From CAVPUA01 sp963708805 (GTDB taxonomy: Bacteria > Actinomycetota > Actinomycetes > Mycobacteriales > Jatrophihabitantaceae), in the NCBI GenBank assembly GCA_963708805.1, contig CAVPUA010000003.1, positions 372,001 through 436,000 of the forward strand: a DNA stretch of 64,000 bases, in the 5' to 3' direction. The notes below the pieces were generated by a model. It was not told the origin of the DNA. It saw only the letters and a program-made list of their open reading frames with translations, and made no database searches. Positions 27,956-36,456 of the stretch are shown piece after piece; position 1 is the first letter of the stretch; each line of letters begins with the position of its first letter. The position numbers and the translations under genes are program-made.

Positions 27956-28483
27956 TTACTTGCCGTTCTCGGCGCGTTCGCTCGCGATGAGTTCTTCGAG
28001 CCAGCGGACCTCGCGGTCGACCGACTCGAGGCCGTGCTCGTGCAGCTGCTGGGTGTAGCGATCGACGCGCGCCGCCGCCCGACCCAACTGCTCCCGCTGC
28101 TCCTCGACCCGCCGGCGACGGCCTTCGAGGATCTGCAACCGGATGTCGGAGCGGGTCTGGGCGAAGAACGCCAGGCGCGCGCCGAATCCCTCCTCGTCGA
28201 AGGCGTCGGGGCCGACTTCGCCCAACAGCTCGGCGAAGTGCTCCTTGCCCTCGGCGGTCAGCCGGTAGACGCGCTTACCGCGACGAGACCGGATACCGTC
28301 CGGCGCGTCGAGGGGCGCCTCTTCGGTGATCCACCCGGCTTCGGACAACCGCCGAAGGGTCGGATAGAGCGAACCGTACGAGAACGCCCGGAACGTACCG
28401 AGCAGGCCGGAAAGCCGCTTACGCAGCTCGTAACCGTGCATCGGCGACTCGTTGAGCAGGCCGAGGACCGCTATTTCGAGCAT
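27956..28483 (-). CDS. PadR-family transcriptional regulator
   Basis: Winged-helix repressor with a C-terminal coiled-coil dimerisation part, 175 residues. The DNA-binding region is LEIAVLGLLNESPMHGYELRK, SYGSLYPTLRRLSEAGWI and RGKRVYRLTAEGKEHFAELL. The C-terminal segment from QILEGRRRRVEEQREQLG to REVRWLEELIASE is helical. It lies 39 bases upstream of ino1, so the two are likely one transcript, and it is divergent from the PBP gene. A palindrome with ATGT/ACAT ends in the divergent gap is the probable operator. Confidence 0.93.
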   Translation of the reverse strand: MLEIAVLGLLNESPMHGYELRKRLSGLLGTFRAFSYGSLYPTLRRLSEAGWITEEAPLDAPDGIRSRRGKRVYRLTAEGKEHFAELLGEVGPDAFDEEGFGARLAFFAQTRSDIRLQILEGRRRRVEEQREQLGRAAARVDRYTQQLHEHGLESVDREVRWLEELIASERAENGK

Positions 28484-28532
28484 GTCACCGTCCGTCCCGC
28501 CGAGTCCCGCGCCGACGAACTATGTCGGCGTG

Positions 28533-28551
28533 ATGTATCAACACGATACAT
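28533..28551. promoter_or_regulatory. Predicted PadR operator
   Basis: Palindrome ATGTATC (28533-28539), five-base spacer, GATACAT (28545-28551). PadR regulators commonly bind ATGT...ACAT sites. It sits 50 bases upstream of padR and in the direction of the divergent PBP gene, so it could regulate both. Match by eye, not tested. Confidence 0.65.
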
Positions 28552-28616
28552 CGCTCGAGCATGAAGGTGTCAACCGCGCCACGTGCGGGTGGACGGCTCG
28601 TGAACGATTCGGCGCC

Positions 28617-28701
28617 CGTGGTTGCGATGGGGGGCTGTGTGGGCCTGTGGTTGCGATGGGAGGGGCCTGTGGTTGCGATGGAGGGGCCTGTGGTTGCGAT
28701 G
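28617..28701 (+). repeat. Start-codon-containing tandem repeats at the PBP gene start
   Basis: Four imperfect copies, about 21 bases apart in the last two intervals, of GTGGTTGCGATG followed by a purine run and GGCCT. ATG codons of the copies are at about 28627, 28657, 28678 and 28699. The purine tracts GGGAGGGG and GGAGGGG resemble ribosome-binding sites. Three of the four ATGs are in frame with the PBP gene, so the repeat could present alternative starts. Confidence 0.75.
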
Positions 28702-31023
28702 AAGAAGCGGGCCGCACGCCAGCAACCCGCCGGTAACGTCGCGCCGGTGACCGCATCCCCCGGCTCTCCCCGCGGCTGGCGCGCCCGTCGGGCCCGCAAG
28801 AAGGCCCGTCTGGCCGCGATGACCCGCAAGAAGCGCGTCTGGCGCCGGGTCGGCGTCCTCGGAACCTGGGCGCTGGCCGGGCTCGCGTTGATCATGGTCG
28901 TGTCGGTCGTCGCGTTCTACAAGCTCTCCAACGTCCCGGCGCCCAGCGACATCAAGCTCAACCAGGTCGCGACGATCGAGTACGCCGACGGCTCGCCGAT
29001 GGCGCGCATCGGCAGTGTCGACCGCACGATCGTGCCGCTGTCCCAGGTGTCGGACCAGGTCAAGTGGGCCGTGCTGGCGGCCGAGGACCGCAACTTCTAT
29101 TCCGAGCCCGGTGTCTCGATCAAGGGCACGCTGCGGGCGGCATTGTCCGACCTGACCGGGGGCAGCACGCAGGGTGGCTCGGGCATCACCCAGCAGTACG
29201 TGAAGAACGCCTACCTGTCCTCGCAGCAGACGTTGTCGCGCAAGCTCAAGGAGCTGGCGATCGCGGTGAAGTTGAGCCGCGAGTACTCGAAGGACCAGAT
29301 CCTCGAGTACTACCTGAACACCGTCTACTTCGGCCGTGGCGCGTACGGCATCGAAGCCGCCGCCCAGGTCTATTTCGCCACGACCGCGGCCAAGCTGAAC
29401 ACCTCGCAGGCCGCCATGCTCGCCGGGATGCTGCAGGCGCCGTCCTACTACGACCCGGCCAGCAACCCGTCGGGTGCGAAGGATCGCTGGAACTACGTGC
29501 TGGACGGCATGGTCTCGACGAAGCACCTGGACGGGGAGACCCGGGCGAGCGAGCAGTTCCCGACCATCCAGCCCATCCTGGTCGGCAACGGCCTGGGGGC
29601 CACCGGACCGACCGCCTTCATCGTCCAGCAGGTCGAGAGCGAACTGGCCACCGACGGCATCAGCGAGAGCGAGATCTACGCCCGCGGGCTGACGATCAAG
29701 ACCACGATCGACCCGACGGCCCAGGCCGACGCGGTGAGCGCGATCAACAAGACGTTCGGCAGCCTGACGGCCAAGCAGAAGAACATCAAGAACGCCCTGA
29801 CGGCGGTGAACCCGGCTACCGGCGCGGTGCTCGCCTACTACGGCGGGCCGAACGGCAACGACTACGCGGGCCAGCCTGACTACAACGACTACGCCGGCGT
29901 CGGTTGCCGCCCGCCGGGCTCGTCGTTCAAGCCGTACACGCTGGCGACCGCGCTCGAGCAGACTCTGCAGAACAAGCAGCCCGGCTACACGATCAAGTCG
30001 CTGTTCAACGGCAGCCAGACCGTGGTCATCGACGGGACGTCGATCTCCAACGACCCGTCCGACAAGCCGTACTCGGGCATCAAGCCGCTCGACTACGCGA
30101 TGAAGGTCTCGCTGAACACCACCTTCGACGGGCTCGCGTTCGCGGTGGGCCCGTCCAACGTCGCGACGACCGCGCACGCGGCGGGTATCTCGGCCACCTG
30201 CAACGGGGCCAAGACCCTGCAGGACAGTGACGGCACGACCCAGTTCGGCATCGGGATCGGTGACTACCCGGTGCGCCCGCTGGACCAGTCGGTCGGCTTC
30301 GCGACCTTCGCCAACAGCGGCATCCAGAACAACGCCTACTTCGTCCAGCAGGTCACCGACTCCTCGGGCAGCGTCGTGTTCACGCACAAGGCCGCCCCGA
30401 AGCAGGCGATGGATCCGCGCGTGGCCAACGACGTCACCCTCACCCTCGAGCCGATCGCGGCGTACTCGTCGGTCGCGCTCGCCAACGGACGGGAATCCGC
30501 GGCCAAGACCGGCACCGAGGGCATCGAGGCCTCGAGCGGGGCGCCGGCCTCAGCCGTCGGGCAGAACAGCGACGCCTGGATGGTCGGTTTCACGCCGCAG
30601 GTGAGTACGGCGGTCTGGGTCGGCAGCGGCAGCAGCACGGTGCCCATCTACAGCTCGTCCGGCGGTGAGGAGTACGGCCGCGACCTCCCGGGCAAGGCGT
30701 GGCAGCTCTTCATGAACACGTACCTGGCCAAGGCGCCCAAGATCGCACTGCCCACCAAGCAGGAGATCACCGGGTTCCCCGGCGCGCAGGCGACCGTGTC
30801 GGACACCGCGTCGACGAGTGCGGCGCCTTCGACGAGTGCGGCGCCCACCACGTCAGCCGCGCCGACGACCAGCAGCGCGGCGCCGTCCACACCGTCCACC
30901 CCGTCGACACCGTCCACGCCGAGCACTCCATCGACGTCGGCCACCGCAAGTGGGGCCGCCACCTGCACCCGGCAGCTGCTGGTGCCGACCTGTCCGAGCC
31001 AGACTGCCACTCCCGGTCAGTAG
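28699..31023 (+). CDS. Class A penicillin-binding protein (GT51 and transpeptidase)
   Basis: Bifunctional peptidoglycan synthase anchored by one membrane helix (about residues 55-73, LAGLALIMVVSVVAFY) after a basic cytoplasmic leader. The GT51 domain has EDRNFYSEPGVS (about 129-140) and QGGSGITQQYVKN. The transpeptidase domain has the serine motif SSFK with nucleophile near residue 408, SLN as the second motif and KTG in ESAAKTGTEG. The C-terminus is a Ser/Thr/Pro/Ala tail, about 60 residues. I take ATG 28699 as start, but in-frame starts extend back to 28561 across the repeats. The mycobacterial homologue at this site is PonA1. Frame clean. Confidence 0.93.
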   Translation: MKKRAARQQPAGNVAPVTASPGSPRGWRARRARKKARLAAMTRKKRVWRRVGVLGTWALAGLALIMVVSVVAFYKLSNVPAPSDIKLNQVATIEYADGSPMARIGSVDRTIVPLSQVSDQVKWAVLAAEDRNFYSEPGVSIKGTLRAALSDLTGGSTQGGSGITQQYVKNAYLSSQQTLSRKLKELAIAVKLSREYSKDQILEYYLNTVYFGRGAYGIEAAAQVYFATTAAKLNTSQAAMLAGMLQAPSYYDPASNPSGAKDRWNYVLDGMVSTKHLDGETRASEQFPTIQPILVGNGLGATGPTAFIVQQVESELATDGISESEIYARGLTIKTTIDPTAQADAVSAINKTFGSLTAKQKNIKNALTAVNPATGAVLAYYGGPNGNDYAGQPDYNDYAGVGCRPPGSSFKPYTLATALEQTLQNKQPGYTIKSLFNGSQTVVIDGTSISNDPSDKPYSGIKPLDYAMKVSLNTTFDGLAFAVGPSNVATTAHAAGISATCNGAKTLQDSDGTTQFGIGIGDYPVRPLDQSVGFATFANSGIQNNAYFVQQVTDSSGSVVFTHKAAPKQAMDPRVANDVTLTLEPIAAYSSVALANGRESAAKTGTEGIEASSGAPASAVGQNSDAWMVGFTPQVSTAVWVGSGSSTVPIYSSSGGEEYGRDLPGKAWQLFMNTYLAKAPKIALPTKQEITGFPGAQATVSDTASTSAAPSTSAAPTTSAAPTTSSAAPSTPSTPSTPSTPSTPSTSATASGAATCTRQLLVPTCPSQTATPGQ

Positions 31024-31058
31024 CCGCGGCGGTCAGCTGACCGTGCGAGGATGCCGGG

Positions 31059-32570
31059 GTGAGCGCGCCGCCGGACGAGAGCGAATCGCCTCCAGCGGAC
31101 CAGTCGTACACGACGCCGTTGAGCTGGCGGGACGAGACGGTCGCGCGGGCCAGCCTGTTCATCGGCGGCATCTGGGGGCGCCACGCCGCTCCCGGTGATC
31201 GTCGATGGACGCCGTTGCGGATCCTGCTCGGGCTGACGTGCCTCACGATGGTGCTCGCCTACGTGCAGAAGTCTCCGTGCGCCGACGGCAACTGGGTCGG
31301 CAACAAGCAGTACACCCACATGTGTTACTCCGATGTCGTCCCCCTCTGGAGCGACGAGCGGCTCGATGTCGGCAACATCCCCTACCGCGACAACGGCGTG
31401 GAGTACCCCGTCCTCGTCGGGCTCTTCATGTGGCTCACGGCCGGGCTGACCGGCGGTGTCCAGCACGTGCTCACCGGCGTTTCCGACGTCCAGGTGTTCG
31501 GCGGAGTCACCTGCCTGCTGCTCGCCGTGTGCGCGCTGGTCGCGGTCGGCGGCACAGCCGGGGCGGCCGGCAAGCGGCCCTACGACGCTGCGCTGTTCGC
31601 CCTGTCGCCGCTGCTCGTCTTCCACGCCTTCTCGAACTGGGACCTGCTGGCCATCGCCTTCGCCAGTTGCGCGCTGTGGGCGTGGGCCAAGGAGAAACCG
31701 GTGGCCACCGGCGTCCTGATCGGCCTGGGGACGGCGGCCAAGCTGTATCCGGTGTTCCTACTCGTCCCGATCCTGATCCTGGCCTGGCGGACGGGGCGTT
31801 GGCGTGAGGCGGCGTGGGCGGTCGGGTCGGCGGCGCTGAGCTGGGTCGCGGTGAACGCGACGGTCGGCTTCGCCTACTACGACGGCTGGCGGGAGTTCTA
31901 CGCCTACAGCATCGACCGGGGCGCCGAGGCCAGCACGTTCTGGTACATGGGTCACTACCTGATCACCGTCGGCTGGGGCGGGGGCTACCCGAAGGACTGG
32001 GTGCCACCGGGGTTCCTGGTCGCGCTGGCGCTTGCGGTGGCGCTCGGCGTCGTGACGTGGCTCGGGTTGTCGGCGCCGGTTCGTCCGCGCCTGGCGCAGC
32101 TCGCGTTCCTCACCGTCTTCGCGTTCTTGATCACCACCAAGGTGTGGAGCCCGCAGTACTCCCTGTGGCTGGTGCCGCTGGCCGCACTGGCCCGCCCCCG
32201 CTGGCGCCTCAACATCCTGTGGCAGTTCAGCGAGGTTGCGGTCTGGTGCGCCACGTTGCTGCTGCTGCTCGGCTATGACGACTCCGAACGCGGCATCGAC
32301 TACGGCTGGCTCATGTTGATCCTGCTGGTCCGGGACGCGTTCCTGGTCGCGATGGCCGGCTTGATCATCCTCGAGATGTGGCATCCGGAGTTGGACGTCG
32401 TCCGGGCCAGCGGTCTGGACGACCCGGGCGGAGGTGTGTTCGACGGTCTGCCCGACGACCCGCGATTCACCATGGGTCGTCACGCCATGGCCGGTCTGTA
32501 CGACGACGACGACTTCGGACCCGACAGCGATCCTGACAGCGATCCGGGCGACTACGAGGTCACCTGGTGA
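31059..32570 (+). CDS. GT87/DUF2029 polytopic membrane glycosyltransferase
   Basis: Integral membrane protein of 503 residues with roughly ten hydrophobic helices, of the family of polyprenyl-phosphate-mannose-dependent mannosyltransferases. Seen: PYRDNGVEYPVLVGLFMW, where the acidic residue after the first helix matches the GT-C pattern, GLGTAAKLYPVFLLVPILI, and TTKVWSPQYSLWLVPL. The cytoplasmic tail is acidic (DDDDFGPDSDPDSD). It follows the PBP gene after 35 bases, as in mycobacteria (the Rv0051 position). Probably cell-envelope polysaccharide assembly; acceptor unknown. Confidence 0.85.
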   Translation: MSAPPDESESPPADQSYTTPLSWRDETVARASLFIGGIWGRHAAPGDRRWTPLRILLGLTCLTMVLAYVQKSPCADGNWVGNKQYTHMCYSDVVPLWSDERLDVGNIPYRDNGVEYPVLVGLFMWLTAGLTGGVQHVLTGVSDVQVFGGVTCLLLAVCALVAVGGTAGAAGKRPYDAALFALSPLLVFHAFSNWDLLAIAFASCALWAWAKEKPVATGVLIGLGTAAKLYPVFLLVPILILAWRTGRWREAAWAVGSAALSWVAVNATVGFAYYDGWREFYAYSIDRGAEASTFWYMGHYLITVGWGGGYPKDWVPPGFLVALALAVALGVVTWLGLSAPVRPRLAQLAFLTVFAFLITTKVWSPQYSLWLVPLAALARPRWRLNILWQFSEVAVWCATLLLLLGYDDSERGIDYGWLMLILLVRDAFLVAMAGLIILEMWHPELDVVRASGLDDPGGGVFDGLPDDPRFTMGRHAMAGLYDDDDFGPDSDPDSDPGDYEVTW

Positions 32571-33354
32571 GGTGCGCCCGCAAGTAGTCGATGTCGGCGC
32601 CCTGGCCGTCCGGGCCGCCCGGTGTCTCGACCAGGACGTCGCTGCCGGCCAACCGGCAGACTTCGGCGATTTCCTGCGGATCGATCTGGCCGGCGGCGAA
32701 GTTCGCGTGCCGGTCAGCGCCTGAATCGAAGGTGTCTCGGCTGTTGTTCGCGTGGACGAGATCGATCCGGCCGGTGATGGCCAGGACGCGCTCGACGATG
32801 CCTACCAGGTCCTCGCCGCCGGCGTAGGCGTGGCAGGTGTCCAGGCAGAAGCCGGCGCCGAACTCGCCGACCGCGTCCCAGACCTGGGCCAGCCGGTCGA
32901 AGCGACGAGCCATCGCGTTGTTCCCGCCGGCGGTGTTCTCGATCAGGATCGGCAGCGGGAACCCGCCCTCCTCGGCCTGCCGCGCGAACGTCTTGCGCCA
33001 GTTGTCGATCCCGGCGTCGATGTCGTCGCCCGCGTTGACGTGGCCCCCGTGCACGATCAGGCCCTTGGCGCCGATGGCCGCGGCCGCCGCCGCGTGCTGG
33101 CCGAGCAGTTTGCGGCTCGGGATGCGGATGCGGTTGTTCGTGGTGGCGACGTTCAGCACGTACGGCGAGTGGACGTAGACGGTCAGGTCACTGGCGCGGA
33201 TGGCCTCTGCGTGCTCGTGCTCCGTCGGGGCCTTCCAGCCCTGCGGATCGGCGAGGAAGAACTGGATGACGTCGGCGCCGGTCTCTTTGGCTGCGGTCAG
33301 CGGATCTACGGAATCGACGTGAGCGCCGATCTGCGGGGGGTTGCTCGGGGTCAT
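32560..33354 (-). CDS. AP endonuclease 2 / endonuclease IV-type TIM-barrel protein
   Basis: Xylose-isomerase-like TIM barrel of 264 residues, resembling endonuclease IV (Nfo). Metal-binding positions look complete: GLIVHGGHVNAG, LIENTAGGNN, FCLDTCHAYAGG, DLVHANNSRD with DRH, and VETPGG. The start IGAHVDSVDPLTAA is the Nfo-type opening. ATG at 33354 is preferred over 33378. DNA repair of abasic sites is likely, but the family also contains sugar isomerases. Convergent with GT87, overlapping it by 11 bases. Confidence 0.8.
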   Translation of the reverse strand: MTPSNPPQIGAHVDSVDPLTAAKETGADVIQFFLADPQGWKAPTEHEHAEAIRASDLTVYVHSPYVLNVATTNNRIRIPSRKLLGQHAAAAAAIGAKGLIVHGGHVNAGDDIDAGIDNWRKTFARQAEEGGFPLPILIENTAGGNNAMARRFDRLAQVWDAVGEFGAGFCLDTCHAYAGGEDLVGIVERVLAITGRIDLVHANNSRDTFDSGADRHANFAAGQIDPQEIAEVCRLAGSDVLVETPGGPDGQGADIDYLRAHLTR

Positions 33355-33556
33355 GCGCCAGACATTACGACCGTTCACCGACCACGGGGGACCCGGCCTG
33401 GCGGCGGTTAGTCCATCCCGAAAACGGGTAGAAAAGTTGCTGTTACAACGTGGTGTTTATTTCGCGTAAGACATTTACGATGGCGGCGCGGGGCCCACGC
33501 GTCACCTGGAGCAGGTCGGCTCGTTAGGCAGCTGTCGAGACCCGAGGAGTGGCCCA

Positions 33557-34678
33557 ATGTTCGGATCGAAGTCCACACCGCGTCAGAGCCGACGCGGGAT
33601 CGGACGCGGGGGGGCCCTCGCCGCCTCTCTGATCACGCTGGGCGTGGCCGCTTCAACGGCGATCTTGATTTCTACGCCGGCGCAGGCTGCCTCGAACGTG
33701 CCGGTCCAGCTCACGCTGTCGGGAACGGCCTACGCCAACGGAGTCACCGGCGGTTCAGTCGTCGGTGTCCACCCCGGTGACTCGGTCGCGTTCAGCGCGT
33801 CGGCAGCGCCGACCGCAGGCCTGCCCGCGGCAGTGGGCAACGTGCTTGGCGGCCTGCTCGGGACGCTGACCGGCTACCAGATCACGATCACCTCGAGCGC
33901 GGTTCCGGGGCTGGCCGTGAACTCCACGATCCGCAGCGCTTGTGGACTGACGCCGGCCCAAACCGTCAACACCCCGGCTCTGAGCGCTGGCCAGTACGAC
34001 TTCACCTACTCGGTGCAGTCGCTCAGCCTGCTCTGCAACGCCACGCCGATCACTCTCGACGGCAACGAGCTGGCCAAGGCGGGCGTGGCCCTGAACGCCG
34101 CCAACCAGTACGTCGGCCACATCGTCGCCGCCACCAACCCGCCATCCGGCGGCCTCGGTGTGCAACTGCCCACGGTCAGCGTCCAGCCCAGCGTGACCGG
34201 CGTCGGGACCCTGCCGAAGGTCACCGTGCCCGGAGTCCAGGTGACGGTCCCGACGACCCTGCCGACCAGTCTCACGGGGCTGCTTCCGGGCGGGATCCTT
34301 CCCGGCGGCACCACGTCGGGCGGGGCGACCCCCACGTCCGGATCGTCCGCCGGGCTCAACTACACCGACCCGGGCGCCCAGGTACCTGACTCAATCGTGC
34401 CCAAGGGTGGCGGCAACGGACTGTTCGGCGAGGGCTCGTCGGGAGGCAGTTCGGGATCGGGTGGCGGAGGCGCGAACGGCAAGAACGCGGCGCTGAGCGG
34501 TGCCAACGGAGTAACCGGAGCGTCGGCCTCGCCGACCGCGGGCACGGTGGACCTGTCGGCACAAAAGACCCCGACCGCCGCCCAGCTGCCGGTCGTGCTG
34601 TCGATCCTGGCGATCCTGGCGCTCTCGCTGGTCTCGGCGATGTACGCCCGGATGTACTTGCTGCGTCGCTCCAGCTGA
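33557..34678 (+). CDS. Putative surface-anchored protein, function unknown
   Basis: Not recognised. The 373 residues have a signal peptide (basic start SRRGIGRGG, hydrophobic ALAASLITLGVAAST, cleavage near AQA-A at about residue 44), an extracellular part with a GV/PT-rich repetitive middle (KVTVPGVQVTVPTTLPTS, then LLPGGILPGG) and a Gly/Ser linker, and a C-terminal membrane helix (LPVVLSILAILALSLVSAMY) with a basic end RMYLLRRSS. No LPXTG motif. Two cysteines in the mature part (in RSACGLT and LLCNAT) could pair. It lies between the AP-endonuclease gene and rpsF, with its own upstream AT-rich region at about 33420-33480. Confidence 0.6.
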   Translation: MFGSKSTPRQSRRGIGRGGALAASLITLGVAASTAILISTPAQAASNVPVQLTLSGTAYANGVTGGSVVGVHPGDSVAFSASAAPTAGLPAAVGNVLGGLLGTLTGYQITITSSAVPGLAVNSTIRSACGLTPAQTVNTPALSAGQYDFTYSVQSLSLLCNATPITLDGNELAKAGVALNAANQYVGHIVAATNPPSGGLGVQLPTVSVQPSVTGVGTLPKVTVPGVQVTVPTTLPTSLTGLLPGGILPGGTTSGGATPTSGSSAGLNYTDPGAQVPDSIVPKGGGNGLFGEGSSGGSSGSGGGGANGKNAALSGANGVTGASASPTAGTVDLSAQKTPTAAQLPVVLSILAILALSLVSAMYARMYLLRRSS

Positions 34679-34798
34679 CCTCCGGACAGATGACCGCGCT
34701 GAGCGCGCATATCCGTCCCAGCGTCGCGCGATTTCGAGTTGAGCCGGTCCCCCCGGTAAGCTGACGCAGTTTGGCAGGTTTCGGCTTGTCACCTCCTG

Positions 34799-34815
34799 CC
34801 GCGGATAGTCCGCGG
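34799..34815 (+). promoter_or_regulatory. Hairpin in the rpsF leader
   Basis: Stem CCGCGGA (34799-34805) / TCCGCGG (34809-34815) with a three-base loop, 31 bases before the rpsF start. A second possible pairing GGCAGG / CCTGCC lies just upstream. The S6-S18 pair is known to bind its own leader in many bacteria; whether this hairpin carries that motif I cannot verify. Confidence 0.4.
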
Positions 34816-34846
34816 CCGATGAGTCCATAGGAGGCATGGGTTACCT

Positions 34847-35137
34847 ATGCGTCATTACGAAGTCATGGTCATCCTCGACCCCAATCTCGAGGAGCGCACC
34901 ATCGCCCCGTCCCTCGACACGTTCCTGAGCGTGGTCAAGAAGGACGGCGGAACCGTCGACAAGGTCGACATCTGGGGTAAGCGCCGGATGGCCTTCGAGA
35001 TCAAGAAGCACGCCGAGGGCATCTACGCCGTCATCGACCTGCAGGCCGAGCCGGCCTCGGTGCAGGAACTCGACCGGCAGCTGAACCTCAACGAGTCCGT
35101 GCTGCGCACCAAGGTGCTGCGTCCGGACGCGCGGTAA
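34847..35137 (+). CDS. rpsF: 30S ribosomal protein S6
   Basis: Ribosomal protein of 96 residues with the family start MRHYEVMVILDPNLEER and the segment GGTVDKVDIWGKRRMAFEI followed by the conserved AVIDLQAEP. AGGAGG at about 34830-34835 precedes the ATG at 34847, with GGCATGGGTTACCT between. First gene of the rpsF-ssb-rpsR-rplI operon. Confidence 0.97.
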   Translation: MRHYEVMVILDPNLEERTIAPSLDTFLSVVKKDGGTVDKVDIWGKRRMAFEIKKHAEGIYAVIDLQAEPASVQELDRQLNLNESVLRTKVLRPDAR

Positions 35138-35142
35138 CCGCG

Positions 35143-35634
35143 ATGGCTGGCGAAACCGTCATCACCGTGGTCGGCAACCTCACCGCCGATCCCGAGTTGC
35201 GCTTCACCCCGTCCGGCGCGGCCGTCGCGTCGTTCACCGTCGCGTCCACGCCGCGGACCTTCGACCGTCAGTCCAACGAGTGGAAAGACGGCGAGGCGCT
35301 GTTCCTGCGCTGCTCGATCTGGCGCCAGGCGGCCGAGAACGTGGCCGAGTCGCTGACCCGCGGCGCGCGCGTCGTGGTCACCGGGCGGCTCAAGCAGCGC
35401 AGCTTCGAGACCCGCGAGGGTGAGAAGCGCACGGTCATCGAACTCGACGTGGACGAGGTCGGCCCGTCGTTGCGCTACGCAACCGCCAAGGTCAACCGCA
35501 CCCAGCGTGGCTCGTCCACCGGAGGTGGCTTCGGCAGCTCCGGCAGCACCGGCGGTGGCGCACCGGCCGACGATCCGTGGGGTTCCGCGCCTCCGGCCGG
35601 CGACGGCGGATTCTCCGACGAACCGCCGTTCTAA
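35143..35634 (+). CDS. ssb: Single-stranded DNA-binding protein
   Basis: Tetrameric ssDNA-binding protein, 163 residues. OB-fold starts with ETVITVVGNLTADPELRFTP, includes FLRCSIWRQAAENVAESL and RVVVTGRLKQRSFETREGEK. The C-terminal acidic tip FSDEPPF matches the protein-interaction tail DDDIPF in function; the linker is Gly/Ser-rich. It starts five bases after the rpsF stop, consistent with tight coupling. Confidence 0.97.
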   Translation: MAGETVITVVGNLTADPELRFTPSGAAVASFTVASTPRTFDRQSNEWKDGEALFLRCSIWRQAAENVAESLTRGARVVVTGRLKQRSFETREGEKRTVIELDVDEVGPSLRYATAKVNRTQRGSSTGGGFGSSGSTGGGAPADDPWGSAPPAGDGGFSDEPPF

Positions 35635-35690
35635 CGGCTCTCACCCCTCACTAGCACATTCACTAGATTTCACAATACGGAGTTACACAC

Positions 35691-35927
35691 ATGGCCAAGC
35701 CGCCGATTCGTAAGCCCAAGAAGAAGTCGAACCCGCTCAAGATCGCCAAGGTCGACTACATCGACTACAAGGACACCACCCTGCTCCGCAAGTTCATCTC
35801 GGACCGGGGCAAGATCCGCGCTCGCCGCGTCACCGGTGTGAGCTCGCAGCAGCAGCGCCAGATCGCGACCGCGATCAAGAACGCCCGCGAGATGGGCCTG
35901 CTGCCCTACACCTCGACCGCGCGCTGA
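35691..35927 (+). CDS. rpsR: 30S ribosomal protein S18
   Basis: Small-subunit protein that pairs with S6, 78 residues. Conserved: DYIDYKDTTLLRKFISDRGKI and the closing RRVTGVSSQQQRQIATAIKNA, then MGLLPYT. A lysine-rich leader KPKKKSNPLK precedes. No zinc-binding cysteines are seen, so this is the zinc-free form. The ATG at 35691 has a weak upstream GGAG. Confidence 0.96.
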   Translation: MAKPPIRKPKKKSNPLKIAKVDYIDYKDTTLLRKFISDRGKIRARRVTGVSSQQQRQIATAIKNAREMGLLPYTSTAR

Positions 35928-35947
35928 CCCGGGACAAGGAGACAGAT

Positions 35948-36397
35948 ATGAAGCTCATCCTGACGCGCGAGGTCTCCGGCCTCGGCGCGGCCGGCGACAT
36001 CGTCGAGGTGGCCGACGGCTACGGCCGTAACTTCCTGGTGCCGCGCGGTGCCGCGATCACCTGGTCCAAGGGCGCCGAGAAGCAGGTCAGCCAGATCAAG
36101 CGGGCGCGGGACTCGCGCGAGATCCGCGGGCTGGACCACGCCAAGGAGATCAAGGCCGAACTCGAGAAGCTGTCGGTGTCGCTGCCGGTTCGTGCCGGCG
36201 AGAACGGCAAACTGTTCGGCTCGATCACGGCAGCTGACGTCGTCAATGCGGTGAAGGCCGCGGGCGGTCCACTTGTCGACAAGAAGCGGGTGCAGTTGCC
36301 CGGCCACATCAAGACGGTCGGCGCGCACACCGTGACGATCGAGTTGCACCCCGACGTCGTGGCGTCGGTACCGGTGGACGTCACCGCCGGCGAGTAG
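35948..36397 (+). CDS. rplI: 50S ribosomal protein L9
   Basis: Two-domain large-subunit protein, 149 residues. N-terminal domain MKLILTREVSGLGAAGDIVEV and GYGRNFLVPRGAA, long connecting helix through AKEIKAELEKLSVSLPV, and C-terminal domain GKLFGSITAADVVNAVKAAG. GACAAGGAGACAGAT supplies the ribosome site. Last gene before a strong terminator. Confidence 0.97.
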   Translation: MKLILTREVSGLGAAGDIVEVADGYGRNFLVPRGAAITWSKGAEKQVSQIKRARDSREIRGLDHAKEIKAELEKLSVSLPVRAGENGKLFGSITAADVVNAVKAAGGPLVDKKRVQLPGHIKTVGAHTVTIELHPDVVASVPVDVTAGE

Positions 36398-36411
36398 CCC
36401 GCAACCGCCAG

Positions 36412-36456
36412 AGGGCGGCGGCACGGACGATCGAGGTCGTCCGTACCGCCGCCTTT
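36412..36456 (+). terminator. Strong terminator after rplI
   Basis: Long hairpin GGCGGCGG (36413-36420) plus CACGGACGA pairing with TCGTCCGTA and CCGCCGCC, one mismatch in the stem, followed by TTTT at about 36453. It begins 15 bases after the rplI stop and separates the r-protein operon from dnaB. Confidence 0.9.

Noticed and set aside
33557..34678. Sortase-anchored (LPXTG) surface protein
   Set aside because: No LPXTG-like motif before the terminal helix; anchoring by the membrane helix alone is the simpler reading.
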